A stretch of 64,000 bases of DNA from Macrostomum hystrix (GCA_950097015.1 CATNEN010000003.1:6350001-6414000); one strand, 5' to 3'; numbered from the stretch's first letter, positions 47,610 through 59,606 are shown. Notes: generated by a model from the letters alone, not told the origin. Translations and numbers: made by a program.

Positions 47610-49835
47610 GCTGGCACTAATTTTAGACAATAATCTAGCTATAGCGTCTTTTTGAAAACGAATTCCTTCACTGCAACGCAACGGACCTTGTCAAGGATGT
47701 ATTTAATCGAGGATTTAATTTTGTTGCCTTCAGTATGACGTGTGAATAATCATTTTTCGGATGAAAGGATGGGCAATGCGCGATGCTGCCTGCATTTAAA
47801 TTTTAAGAGATTTGGCTATTGCTGTCAGTCTAACTGTTGCAATTAATATTAATACGAGTTATTATCTTCTTCTGCAATCTACGAGTATCCAATATATTGC
47901 ATCAGCGACCTTGATGTGTTTAACGTTCTGCCACTGACCCCCAGGCTAAGAAGGATAGCGAAGAGAGTAAGCTATCACAATTAGATCGCCAAGATCTAAA
48001 TTTGTGATTCATGATTCCTCAGGTTATTGAAGTTGATAAGAAAGTGAATCTCTATTTTTTCCGCGACGTCATTGTTTGGTGAATCTTTGTGTTGTAGTGC
48101 TTCTTCTAATTGCACTTCTCTAGTAGTTCAAACTCTCCTTCCTTAATAATGCATACTGTAAATGGTTGGCCTAAAACTCCTTATTTACTGCCTACAGTCA
48201 CTTAAAGTGACATATACATTATACCACACCCCTGCTCGGGTGGACTTGTACAAACTACAGATAGTTTGGGTAGCGTGGCTATTTGTCACGATATTTCTGG
48301 CCTCCTGCCAGTTATATTCTAGATATTGAATCTAGTTAGATCTGGAGACAATGCTCTCAGGTGATTCAGACAAGTTTTTGTCAGGTAATTCAGGCTCTCT
48401 GGCCAGTCTGTACTCGGGCTTCCCCGGATCGGTTTCAACGGCTTCCACTTACTTTAGAAATAAGTAAGGCTTTGTAAGATTGCTCACGAGGAGAATTGAA
48501 CTGTTTCTAATAATGGGCACGAAACGGTTAGCTATCTTCAGTCCCTTCTGTCTCTATTTATAGTAATTTTCCCAAATACGCTGGATGTATACGCAGTATA
48601 TTTTTACATTTTAAACAAATCGAATATGTCTAATATTATAAGCATATACGTAACATATTTTTAGCACGAATTCAAATTAGCCTACTACATTTGTTTCATG
48701 AATTTAGGCCTGTACTAGCCTCTAGTGTAGTCTAACCAACTTAGCATCACAAAAACGTTTTCAATTTTGTATTGCATCTGAGTTAAAAAGAATATAATAA
48801 TAACAAGACTTACATGTATTCGACAATAAGCACTTGCACTTAGATTTTAAGCCTTTATCCAGAATGTTCTATAATTTAAGATGCCCGGTCCATCTAGCTC
48901 GTAATACGCTTTCAAATTAAGATCGAACGGCATCTCATAGTTACTCTTCGTGTGTTATTCCATCTTCGATTTCACCTCGTCTAGAACTCAGTGAAGCAGA
49001 AGTTGAAGGCTTTTAAGTTCCCACTTTAGTTGTCGGTTACTTAATTGAAAGCAAAATCAAAAACTATCAAAATCTGAAAATATTGGAGCAACTGCACGCG
49101 TGCTTTAGAAAGAAGATAAAAATAGCTCGTCGTTTCTAAATGTCATAATCTGTGCTAACACATGATCTTGAGGAGATTTTAGTACTGAAGCTTCATAATT
49201 TTCGCACGAATGATAACAGAGGAAATTCAGAATAGCATGACGCGTTCAGATTTGTTTTACAAATATCAAAAAGAGATAGTCAACAATCCAAGCCAAATTA
49301 AAATGAGAACTTGCGACAAATGAATAAGGACAAAAAAATTGATAGTTATTAACGAAAAAAAACAATTTTTTCAAAACGATGAGCACAGTTTCAAGTTGAA
49401 TGCAAGTTGAATTATTAACCTGCATGGCTGGAGCTCTCTGAGAAGTTATTAAGAAGTCAATATGAATGCCGACAACTAGAACGTTTTCGCCTTTGTGACA
49501 ATTACTTGGCTCGGGTTTAAAAGGTTAGCCTGCAGCTGACCTTGTGTATTTACACATATATAGCCCTTAATATGTAAAAACCAACAGTCACATGGACCAA
49601 GAAATCTCGCAAAAATTACGGCCAGGTAATTGCTTCACGCAAAGAAACAAACAATTTAAAGACCAATAAACGTTAGAAAAATAGGTCGAAGTAAACAGAA
49701 ACATTCCGAAATAATAGACCAGAGAGGTCGCCAGTCTAAATTATCCTGAATTAAACCCGTATACATCTATTTTATAAGAGCATGAATCGCGCACGACATT
49801 CATGACGACGAATTTCAGTGTGAATTCGCTGAATT
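47610..49835. other. Spacer between lectin paralogues 1 and 2
   Basis: No ORF of note, no array, no recognised element. Confidence 0.4.
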
Positions 49836-49837
49836 AA

Positions 49838-50596
49838 TCAGTCAAATGGGTTGACGCATTCGCACAGAACAGCTACCGGGGTGAGCGAGAAATCTCGAAA
49901 GTCGGAAAGGTTGCTGTGCGCATTCCAGCGACCGGTGGCGTTTTCATTGTCGTCTCCGTTGTACCCGCTGGGATCCCCTGTGCCCCACAGACTGCCGTCC
50001 AGGGTGATGTTGCAGCCGACCCAGTACCAACCTCCAGCTGGCTCCGGACTGCCAGGAGCTTGAAGACCGCCGAGCCAGATGGATGTGCCTCCAGCCTGGG
50101 CGTTGTAGATCTGCTCCACGCGAATCATCTCGGTGGTGTCCATCACATCGGCCATGATCACCAGACCGCTCTCCGACTCGCACTTCTGCCTGCTCGGCCA
50201 CCAGGTTCCCATGCCGAAGTACAGCTTGTACTTCACTCCGCACAGGTCGTCTCCGTAGCCAGTCGGACACAGCTGGCCAGCCTCGAGTCCCGGCTGCTGC
50301 TTCACAAACACCTGGCCTCTTCTGGAGCAGCTGCAGTCCCTCACCGACTTGCTGCACTTGTCAAACATGAACAGCTGACACGGACCGTCAGCCATGGTGA
50401 AGGCCTGGCAGCTTTCCATCTCGGAGCACATCATGGAGCAGTGTCGGAGAGATGTCGCAGATTGGTTTCTAACAAACTCAGGTCGGGTGCACAGGTAGCT
50501 GAGTCGAGCCGAGAAAGGTAAATTGGCACTGCTCGAGAAGAGGCATCCAGACAGCAGCAATGCCAACACGATGCTTCCCAAGACTGATTGCCACAT
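49838..50596 (-). CDS. Secreted PAN/apple-like plus C-type lectin protein, paralogue 2
   Basis: 252 residues from ATG 50596 (signal peptide 'MWQSVLGSIVLALLLSG'); an in-frame ATG at 50644 would add 16 residues. Same eight-Cys PAN-like region and CTLD as paralogue 1, with long stretches identical. It differs in 'YFGMGTWW', in the loop 'IYNAQAGGTSIWLGGLQ', and strongly in the last loop, where 'GDPSGYNGDDNENATGR' replaces the EPDN loop. That loop adds an N-glycosylation sequon and removes EPN. Intronless, 2.7 kb from paralogue 1 in the same orientation. Confidence 0.85.
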   Translation of the reverse strand: MWQSVLGSIVLALLLSGCLFSSSANLPFSARLSYLCTRPEFVRNQSATSLRHCSMMCSEMESCQAFTMADGPCQLFMFDKCSKSVRDCSCSRRGQVFVKQQPGLEAGQLCPTGYGDDLCGVKYKLYFGMGTWWPSRQKCESESGLVIMADVMDTTEMIRVEQIYNAQAGGTSIWLGGLQAPGSPEPAGGWYWVGCNITLDGSLWGTGDPSGYNGDDNENATGRWNAHSNLSDFRDFSLTPVAVLCECVNPFD

Positions 50597-50649
50597 ATTC
50601 AACTGTGTGCTCTGTTTAGACTTAAAGTTTTTGCTTTTGGCCACGATGT

Positions 50650-51598
50650 TCCTTACCTTCTTAGTCTTTTGTAGGTCTAAATAAAGCCGTGTTGAGGCAT
50701 GAAGTTCTCTGCTAGAGTTTAAATAAACCAGATGGATCTAGTTCCCAGAAATTCCGGAATTGTACATATTTTATTTGTCTAAAAATTGTTTGTGTCCGTT
50801 GCCCATAATGCTGTCTTCCCACCTAGCCCACCCCAATGTACCTGGCTCCTGTACCCTGCATGAGGGCGCAGCTGCATTTAAAAGCTGATTTGATGAAATA
50901 GTAGGAGAGCAAGCCAATTATTAATTCAGTTCTTTAAATATATGTTCACTGGAATAAAAGCTTGGCTGTGAGTAACCGTTTTGAACCCTTACCGTCACAA
51001 GGGTTCAATTACAAAATGCTTTTTCCGATATATGTGCATTATGTAATCATGACAATATTTAAAAAGTGAACAGTTAAAAAAATTATTTAGAGAAAAACAG
51101 CATATGAAAATTGCTGGTGCAGATATTGTCAGCTTTTAATATTTAAAGTAAAACGAAATGAAACACACAGACATAAAATTTATAGACCTGAAGAAAGACT
51201 ATAATCCACGTTGGTGGTTTTTTATGCTATAGTCCACTTTCTCCGAGCGGTAACGTGACCTCGTCCGATCGTCGAGTTAAACCCGCAGCATCAGCATCTA
51301 GACGAACTAGATTGGCAGCTGAAGTACGAAGCATGTCGAATAGGCTGCACGTTCATCGTTCAACATTCATCGACAACCCGTCAAACTTCAGTCCAAATGC
51401 TGCAATCGTATCGAGCCCAATGATTGGTTTTTATTTGATTGTGAGTCACTACCAGGTTGGCTTCGGCGACCCGTCCTAAAATTTCAGCAGTCGTGTGAGC
51501 AGTGCCCTGTAGCAGTGCCGTGTACGATGCACTTATCGACCAGCTCCTGGCAGGCCGCCCTGTGAGCATGGTTTAGCCGGCCAAGGCGGATGGCTGCA
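50650..51598. other. Spacer between lectin paralogue 2 and the LINE
   Basis: Nothing recognised apart from possible unassigned 5' LINE sequence near 51255-51598. Confidence 0.35.
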
Positions 51599-51599
51599 T

Positions 51600-53352
51600 C
51601 TTTATCCGGTGCAACTCGGAGGAGAGTAGCAGAGCTCTATGAAATTAGCTTCTGCAAACTTCTTTGTTTCTGGTGAAGCGCGCTGCACGTTCTGGTCGAC
51701 TTGAGAAAGCTGTGCTTGGCAACGGCTTCGCTCTGGGTGTCTTCCTGGACATTCATGGTGCATACTTGTGCATCTGACCTGAACATATGTATGCATATGC
51801 ATAAGCGAATTCAGTGCACTCTCGATCTCACCCATGGTGCATGGTGCGTTGTGCATGGTCCTCTTCGAAGCGTTCCACAAAGCCCTCTGTGGGAGACAAA
51901 CTCACTCGTCCCTCACCAGATGGATCATGCATATGATCTGTCATCGCACGGTCACCGCCAGCCTGCTGGGCCACCAACGGACTATCCCCATCCGCAAAGG
52001 AAGCCCGCAGGGAGGGGCGCTTCTCTCCTATTCTCAGGAACATGGTCATTGACGAGCTCCTCCGGTAGGGGACGCCCGGCCTGACCCAATCCTAAAGGTT
52101 GGTTATGCGGACGACATCACTGCTGTGGCGTCTGGCTCATCAATTGACACGCTCAGTGACCTCCTTCAGAATTTCATACACACTGCTGAGGAATGGTCGG
52201 GTCGCTGCGACCTGAAGCGCTCGGACACTAAGACTGCAGTGATCATGTTCACCCACAGGACTAAGTGGCAGATACTGCCGCTTACGTTTTTTCAGTTGTA
52301 ATGGGTTTTCCCCCGCGGTTCAGCCCCAAGCCGGGGCTCTGCCGCTGTATTTTAAAAGTGACGAATTTATTTTGGGAGCCGTGGATTTGGCTGCGATATC
52401 AATATTTTATGGGTGATTTTAAAAGAATATTGTCCCCCAGTTTCATGTTGTGCGGTGCAATACTTAGAAATATCTATAAACTATAACTAAATCACAAAGA
52501 ATCAGATATACTAAGCTAAGCTCTATGCCTACAGTGCGACAACACGAGAGCTAGTGGGGGATTTAGTTAGAAAAAGTGAACCATTTGGTAGCCGCTTACG
52601 CTTTACGGAAATGAAATTTCCTGTAAGCAAACCAAGTGCTTACGGATCACACTGGACCATAGGCTGAACTGGTCTCCCCATTTTCAAACCAAAACCACGA
52701 ACGCTCTTGCGATCCTCGCGCAGCCGCGAAGGGCCGTCGGTACTTCCTCAGGGCTCACCCCCAAACGCCTCTGGTGGATCTACACTGCAATGGTGAGGCC
52801 AGCTGTCTCGTACGGCATCTTGATCTGGGCCAGCGCCCTGCAGATGAAGACCTGCCTGGAGGCCCTCAGGTGAACGCAAGGGGCGCGCATGTCGCATGAC
52901 CATGAGCACCCTATCATCTGCCCCCTTATGACGGCCTCAATGCCTTTCTTGCAACGTTCCCCCGCTGGACATTATGTCCTCAGGGAAGCAGCTAAAACGG
53001 CCCGACTGCTCATTGATGCTGGCGTCCGCTTCACGCCACACAGAGCCATGGCTAAGCGCAAGCTTCTGTCTCACGCTGACCTGTGCCTTAGAGATGAGCG
53101 AGACTGCGGCTGTTCCAAGTCTTATCTGATGGTGAACAGCGCACTCTCGATCTCACCTAGCGCTGCAACGTTCAGTTCCTCCGGGCGACAAGACAAACCA
53201 CGTTCTTCCATACGGAAGACAACGCTGCTGGACGGACCGGTGGACCACCCTGACCAGCCCCGCGCCTTCGCCTGTCAGCAGGCCTATACAGTTGTTAGAG
53301 GTATGGGCGACCCTCGCCTCCCCACTGTGTCCATTGACCAACCCTGCAGATA
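51600..53352 (+). mobile_element. Decayed non-LTR retrotransposon (jockey-superfamily-type RT)
   Basis: Fragments of reverse transcriptase in shifting frames: 'GVFLDIHGAY' (about 51737-51766, the LDIxGAF palm motif), 'RKGSPQGG' (about 51990-52015), 'VGYADDI' (52098-52118, catalytic YADD), then thumb region 'LRITLDHRLNWSPHF' and 'RLWWIYTAMVRPAVSYG' (about 52640-52830), and post-RT 'PPLDIM' near 52955. Several frameshifts and stops make it non-functional. Order and motifs fit the LINE jockey/R1-like group; no ORF1 or 3' tail was identified. A short insertion (52287-52600) sits between the palm and the thumb. Confidence 0.75.
52287..52600 (-). mobile_element. Short insertion nested in the LINE, with 10-bp target duplication
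   Basis: GCCGCTTACG occurs at 52277-52286 and again at 52591-52600. Removing one copy plus the intervening 304 bases restores one open RT frame across the site, so this is an insertion. It starts with T6 on the plus strand, i.e. a short A-tail if read on the minus strand, which suggests a retroposed SINE-like sequence. No terminal inverted repeats seen; family unknown. Confidence 0.65.
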
Positions 53353-53534
53353 AGTCAAGTTAGAAAATATATAAGGCGGGGCAAAGCCGTATCTGAAGGT
53401 ACTGATGCAACCCCTGTTTAACTCTGACAGTTGTAAACAGATGGTAAATATTTTTATTCTGCACAACTTTTAAACCGAAATTAAAACTGTTTTTTATTTA
53501 TAGGTAATTAAAGACGGCAAAACTGCGACATAAG

Positions 53535-53812
53535 TAGACTTCTTGACAGTATATCTTGACAGTGTGTCTTGACAGTATGTCTTAACAGTATGTCTTGACA
53601 GTGTGTCTTGACAGAATGTCTTGACAATATGTCTTGACAGTGTGTCTTGACAGTATGTCTTGACAGTATGTCTTGACAGTATGTCTTGACAGTGTGTCTT
53701 GACAGAATGTCTTGACAGTATGTCTTGACAGTGTGTCTTGACAGTATGTCTTGACAGTGTGTCTTGACAGTATGTCTTGACAGTATGTCTTGACAGTATG
53801 TCTTGACAGTAG
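53535..53812. repeat. Minisatellite, 13-bp unit
   Basis: About 21 copies of TATGTCTTGACAG / TGTGTCTTGACAG, just downstream of lectin paralogue 3. Confidence 0.93.
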
Positions 53813-53947
53813 ACATTGGGAATTGTCTACCAAAATACACAGAGTCACATTCCTGTACCAGCGTTGTAACTCCACTGTAATATAGTATTCGTATCAGTTA
53901 CTAAATCATCATCAGAAAGATTTCTGTTGCGAAAAAATTGTATTCCC

Positions 53948-54733
53948 TCAGTCGAAGGGAGACAGGCACTCGCACAGGACAGCGCCAGGTGTGCCTGAGG
54001 AATCCCAAAAGTCTGAGAGCTTATCATGCGAGGACCAGCGCCCGATAGTATTCTCGCGATTTTGATTGTTGTTCGGATCGCCACTGCCCCACAGACTGCC
54101 GTCTAGGTTGATGTTGCAGCCGACCCAGTACCAACCTCCAGCTGGCTCTGGACTGCCCGGAGCTTGAAGACCGCCGAGCCAGATGGATGTGCCTCCAGCC
54201 TGGGCGTTGTAGATCTGGTCCACGCGAATCATCTCTGTGGTGTCCATCACATCGGCCATGATCACCAGACCGCTCTCCGACTCGCACTTCTGCCTGCTCG
54301 GCCACCAGTAACCTACGCCGAAGTACAGCTTGTACTTCACTCCGCACAGGTCGTCTCCGTAGCCAGTCGGACACAGCTGGCCAGCCTCAAGTCCCGGCTG
54401 CTGCTTCACAAACACCTGGCCTCTCCTGGAGCAGCTGCAGTCCCTCACCGACTTGCTACACTTGTTGAACACGAACAGCTGACACGGACCGTCAGCCATG
54501 GTAAAGGCTTGGCAGTTTGTCATCTCGGAGCACATCATGGAGCAGTGTCGGAGAGATGTCGCAGATTGGTTTCTAACAAACCCAGGTCGGATGCACAGGT
54601 AGCCCAGTTGATTTTTGAAATTCAGGTTTGCAGCGGATGATAACAGGCGTCGATGCAGCAAGAGCAGCAGCAGCAGCAGCAGCGGCGGCGGTAGCGGCTC
54701 AAACATTGTTCTAGTGATTCCTAATAGCCGCAT
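53948..54733 (-). CDS. Secreted PAN/apple-like plus C-type lectin protein, paralogue 3
   Basis: 261 residues from ATG 54733. The signal peptide has a run of nine Leu encoded by an impure trinucleotide repeat (about 54660-54690). PAN-like region ('VRNQSATSLRHCSMMC') and CTLD are nearly identical to the other two. The last loop is 'GSGDPNNNQNRENTIGR', different from both. Intronless, same strand. It is separated from paralogue 2 by a decayed LINE and a 13-bp minisatellite, so the duplication predates or accompanied these insertions. Confidence 0.85.
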   Translation of the reverse strand: MRLLGITRTMFEPLPPPLLLLLLLLLHRRLLSSAANLNFKNQLGYLCIRPGFVRNQSATSLRHCSMMCSEMTNCQAFTMADGPCQLFVFNKCSKSVRDCSCSRRGQVFVKQQPGLEAGQLCPTGYGDDLCGVKYKLYFGVGYWWPSRQKCESESGLVIMADVMDTTEMIRVDQIYNAQAGGTSIWLGGLQAPGSPEPAGGWYWVGCNINLDGSLWGSGDPNNNQNRENTIGRWSSHDKLSDFWDSSGTPGAVLCECLSPFD

Positions 54734-54734
54734 T

Positions 54735-55685
54735 TCAAACCACTGAAAGAGAATATATGAATGTAATGTCTTCTGTGATAATGGATGTCTCTTCCAATCA
54801 GATAGCTTTTTTGTGTTTAAAAAAGGATGTAAACTTCTAAAACTGCATTGCTTTGTGGATAAATTCCATTGAGGAGGCTATTTATGAGCCTTGGTGAGTT
54901 TGTTATCTAAAAGGGATTAAACGGACAGCGAGACATTGGGATATTTAGCAACTAGGCAACTGGTCTGAGCAGGTCTGAGCAGGTCTGAGCAGGCGAACAT
55001 TGCGAAGCGGGGTAACAGGATCCTATTATGCACTATGAGCAGATACGCCATAGGCTTGGCTAGTGGTGAACTGAGCATTGAGAAATTATATGGCCATTTG
55101 TTGGAGCTAAAAATGATTGGCTGCAGCCCTAATCTATATTCTATGTAGACGGAGGTAAGGCTGACTAGATGGCCTTGACGTTGCATGGACGTGAAAAAAA
55201 TTGGAAAAATGTTTCATTCTGCTTGTGCTGCATATTGTTACTCATTCTCCGATAAGTTCGTATTATTATCATTAGTCCAGTGTTGCCATCTGCTAAATTA
55301 TTTAACGTCTTTCTGCCAAAACTTCCTCATCCCTCGTTTCTTCCCACGCTATATCGGTTGTCATGATAAATATCCTTATTGGATAATTTAAGAATATCAA
55401 AGTTCCTTAAATTTAGAAGATTCGCTACTAGATTAACAGTAGAACTACCAAGGGGGATTTCCCCCATTACAATTTTTTGTGCTGCACCCGAACGGAGCAA
55501 GGCAAGAACACGAAACTCGGCAACACGGGCCAACTTTTTGTTGCGCATCTTCTGAAACAATAATCAAGTCGCTAGCTCGTCAGACCGTCGAGATATTCAA
55601 ATGTTTCTGGCCTAAGATCAGATTTTTCCCATTTCATTTCATTTCATACACCACTATACACGAATTTGCACTGCGCCTCAGTGCG
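54735..55685. other. Spacer upstream of lectin paralogue 3
   Basis: Contains three copies of AGGTCTGAGC near 54960-54990; otherwise nothing recognised. Confidence 0.4.
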
Positions 55686-55694
55686 GCCTAAGCC

Positions 55695-56570
55695 AAACTG
55701 ATGTCCCACCCCAATCCAATCCAATGTGATGCCCCACCCCAATCCAATGTGATGCCCCACCCCAATCCAATGTGATGCCCCACCCCAATCCAAGGTGATG
55801 CCCCACCCCAATCCAAGGTGATGCCCCACCCCAATCCAATCCAATGTGATGCCCCACCCCAATCCAATGTGATGCCCCACCCCAATACAATGTGATGCCC
55901 CACCCCAATCCAATGTGATGCCCCACCCCAATCCAATGTGATGTCCCACCCCAATACAATGTGATGTCCCACCCCAATCCAATGTGATGCCCCACCCCAA
56001 TCCAAGGTGATGCCCCACCCCAATCCAATGTGATGCCCCACCCCAATCCAATGTGATGCCCCACCCCAATCCAAGGTGATGCCCCACCCCAATCCAATGT
56101 GATGCCCCACCCCAATCCAATGTGATGCCCCACCCCAATCCAATGTGATGCCCCACCCCAATTCAATGTGATGCCCCACCCCAATCCAAGGTGACGCCCC
56201 ACCCCAATCCAAGGTGATGCCCCACCCCAATCCAATGTGATGTCCCACCCCAATCCAATGTGATGCCCCACCCCAATCCAATGTGATGCCCCACCCCAAT
56301 CCAAGGTGATGCCCCACCCCAATCCAATGTGATGCCCCACCCCAATCCAATGTGATGCCCCACCCCAATCCAATGTGATGCCCCACCCCAATCCAATGTG
56401 ATGCCCCACCCCAATCCAATGTGATGCCCCACCCCAATCCAAGGTGATGCCCCACCCCAATCCAATGTGATGCCCCACCCCAATCAAAGGTAATGCCCCA
56501 CCCCAATCCAAGGTGATGCCCCACCCCAATCCAAGGTGATGCCCCACCCCAATCCAATGTGACACCACTA
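55695..56570. repeat. Minisatellite, 23-bp unit, C-rich
   Basis: About 38 copies of GATGCCCCACCCCAATCCAA with variants; very uniform, hence young. Lies between lectin paralogue 3 and the truncated fourth copy. Confidence 0.95.
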
Positions 56571-56798
56571 ATTATAGAAATCGAATCAATAAACCACACA
56601 AGACAACTGCAAAAACTAGTTCTATTTTTGCATGCATTGTGTTTTGTCAAAGAACAATGAGATTCAATAAGATGGATTTCTGTAAGTGGCGACTCGGACT
56701 TGTATTTCAATTTCGTTGAAAATGAATGAATAACGAACGAATAAACGTGTCGAATAATGGAAGATAAGAACAAAAAGCAGCATCAAGCATTTTGTGAA

Positions 56799-56936
56799 TT
56801 ATTTAAATATCCTTTCAGGTGGGATGCACACGTAGCTGTTTTGAACTCTAAAGCTCAGATCGGCATGACAGCATAGGAAGTACCGAACCATAAACAGAAG
56901 CAGCGTGGCGTTTGCAAGAAATCTTGGCTCAGCCAT
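56799..56936 (-). pseudogene. Truncated fourth lectin paralogue (signal peptide and first residues only)
   Basis: From ATG 56936: 'MAEPRFLANATLLLFMV' as signal peptide, then 'DLSFRVQNSYVCIPPE', which aligns with 'NLNFKNQLGYLCIRPG' of paralogue 3. Similarity ends after PPE, without a convincing donor, and a stop follows five codons later. The break lies about 230 bases from a 0.9-kb array of 23-bp units, which may mark the deletion or rearrangement point. Confidence 0.55.
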
Positions 56937-57059
56937 TGTGGCGAGAGAAGGAATTATGGTGGGATAGAATTTTTGTCGCGATTCGTGAATTTTTGAAGTT
57001 TTGATTCTTGCAGGTTGAAAAAAAACGTTTTCTATATGCATTTCGTAGTCAACTGTCAA

Positions 57060-57910
57060 CTCTACTCCATCTGGCTTGTTCTAGCGTCTCAATAGAGTGC
57101 ACCAGAGCACAGCTGGTTCAGTTCTGTTCTAGCTGTCTTAGGGTTCATTGTTTCCATCTATTCAGTTGGTAAGATTGGCTCGTGGGAAATGGAAACTTTG
57201 TGAGGATTAAACTTCTTTCCTTCCTTGTTTATAGTCATGTGTCAATATTCTATAATTCCTCAGCAGGTGAATAGAGGTTGTTTTATTAAGGCAAACATTT
57301 CTTGCCGAACGGTGACCCGGGTTGAATTTAAACCAATTATTTTTTCTTTTAGGACGCAATAAAGGTTTGCAAGGCGATGTTTCTGCATGGCTTGCGTGCA
57401 AATTTTGCAACCTAACGACTACAACAGGTAAGCACGTCTGTTTTTATTATTTAAGCATCGAATAATTTTGGAACTACTTTGACTACCTGTCCATTCATAT
57501 TTAAACAAAAAAAGTTTTAACCACAACAATAGTCCCTCTTTAATCGATCAATAAGGAGTCCACTTACCTTACACTCGATGATGCTAATCATGCATCGAAA
57601 GCATACACGCAAACAGCTGCATGGTACTGTGATTTTTTTGTCTTTAAATGGTGCGTTTATGCCTTGTCCATAATTCATTAAAAATTATATTGAAGGATTT
57701 TTTATTTTTTAACAGTAGCCTTTCTGTACTTGTTATAACAGTTAAGAGATTTAAAATAACATGGTAACATGGAGTGAACGTCTGTCTTTACCCACATGAA
57801 ACTATACTCTTTGATCTGTTGATCTCGTAGAACATATTTAGATCTATACCAGAACGCCTCTTTATCGTCAGGTCTTACTGTTGCTGGCGATTCGGCCTTT
57901 AAAAGCGTAG
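57060..57910. other. Spacer between lectin fragment and MULE
   Basis: No gene or array recognised; part may be MULE 5' terminal region. Confidence 0.35.
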
Positions 57911-57914
57911 TTTA

Positions 57915-59041
57915 ATTAGCAAGCAGTAAGTCTGCTCCACAAATTGCACGTGAAGAATTACTCGCCATCAACTATATGGATCTGCTCAACGATCCAAATC
58001 TGCCAAACCCAGAAAACCTCGCAATTAGAGCTGCTAATCGGGATCGGCAGAAGGACCGACCTGAGAAGCCCGCGAACGTCGACTTCCAACTGCAGCACGC
58101 TGCTCTGCCCGAAGGTTTTCTGGTTAAGGATGTTCAGGTAAGTTTTTGAGTCAAATGCTTATTTGGGTTATTGCGTTATTATAGCGTTATTGTAAACATG
58201 ATTGTCTTTTATTGTTTTCCAAAGCAACCAGGCAGGCGACACTTGCTGTTTGCAACTGAGCTAATGCTCACTCTGCTGTGCCATGCTGATACATGGTACA
58301 TGGATGGCACTTTTTACGTTGTGAACTCACCGTTTGCACAGCTGTACAGCATCCACGTCTTCATTAGCGGTCCAAGCGACAATAAAAAGCAGGTCCCGGT
58401 CCTGTTCGGAATGATGTCCGGGCGGCAGCGCGAAGACTATTGCCTGCTGCTCGCTGCTGTCCGTGCAGTCTTGTGCCACACGCACAACCTACGACTTTTG
58501 TCATGGACTTCGAGGCCGCTGCTTGGCGGGCCGTGAGGCAACTGTTTCCGCACGCTCAACTTAGAGGCTGCGCTTTTCACTATACGCAGGTGCGTGTTGT
58601 AACAAATAGTTTTATCGTTGTAACGTAAATGAGAGTTTTACGTATTATGTAATGGCTTTCAGGCCATCTACCGCCACATTCAAAGTTCCGGACTACAAAA
58701 TTTGTACGTTACCGACTTCGAAGTAAGGGAGCTCAGCGTTTTCCAGGACGTTCGTTATACAAACAACGACACCGAAGGCTGGCACAAGAAGTTAAATGCC
58801 CGAGCACAGGGAGGCCATCTTCCGTTCTACTTTCTGGTACGATTGCTGCATGCATGAGGAGGCCCATCTAGTCGCAATCGAATCGCGGCTCGTCGCTCAA
58901 GGTACCGAGTGAAGACGACAATGGGTAAATTATCGCCGGCGGGGCCTCCAGTACCTGCAGCGCTATTGTGCTGAATATCTCTCTGGAGAGCGGATCGCAG
59001 AAAAATTGTTAGAATCGTGCCGCCTGCTGAATGGCCCTTGA
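57915..59041 (+). pseudogene. Decayed MULE-type DDE transposase gene
   Basis: Pieces 57915-58137, 58225-58589 and 58663-59041 joined by introns of 87 and 73 bases with GT-AG ends. The MULE transposase core is clear: 'ADTWYMDGTFYVVNSPF' (first Asp about 58303), 'VMDFEAAAW' (second Asp about 58503), 'LRGCAFHYTQ', 'YTNNDTEGWHKKLNARA'. Damage: a one-base frameshift near 58480 just before VMDFE, another near 58853, and a TGA near 58910. Mutator-like elements move by cut and paste and usually make 9-10 bp duplications; terminal repeats were not identified. Confidence 0.75.
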
Positions 59042-59606
59042 GTTTTTAATCGACATTTTGAGCATGCACATTTTAACAGCTTTTTACCGTACAGTACTCA
59101 TTACATACATATGGTACATGTACAGCTCTCGATGAGGCTCTCGATGTTTATATGCGCTTTTAATTTTGCGTGATGAAAAATACATTTCAAATTGCTCGCT
59201 CACAAAAAAAAACTCGCTCGTTCGCTCGATCCGCGCTTGTATGTAGTCAAAGCTTGAAAACAGGAGCTTGGAAAGGAGCAGTGCGCCCGCCTTTATAACG
59301 ACGCTGTCAGTCCGAGGACACTCCCGGGCATCTGCAACATCCAATTTATGAGGGCGGAGATTGGAGAATAATTTTACGCAAACAAACCAGAATTAATTTG
59401 CTGGCACATTGTTTGTGCCTATAACCTAATCTTGTTTGAATAATAATACTCAAGCAAAAATAAAAAATGTCCAAAGAATTAGTCACTGCTACAAGTCATG
59501 TCTATTTAAACTCTCGATCAAAATAATTTCTTGCAGAACCCTATTCACGGCCCCTATTAACAGGTCGTTAATTTCGAGCGGAGCGAAGCGGAGCGAGTCT
59601 TTAGGT

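Noticed and set aside
46502-54640. ORFs in other frames over the lectin genes (Arg- or His-rich)
   Set aside because: Shadows of the conserved GC-rich lectin coding sequence.
55644-56773. Long ORFs of GHHIGLGWGITLDW type
   Set aside because: 23-bp array, all three frames equally open, no start context or splice sites.
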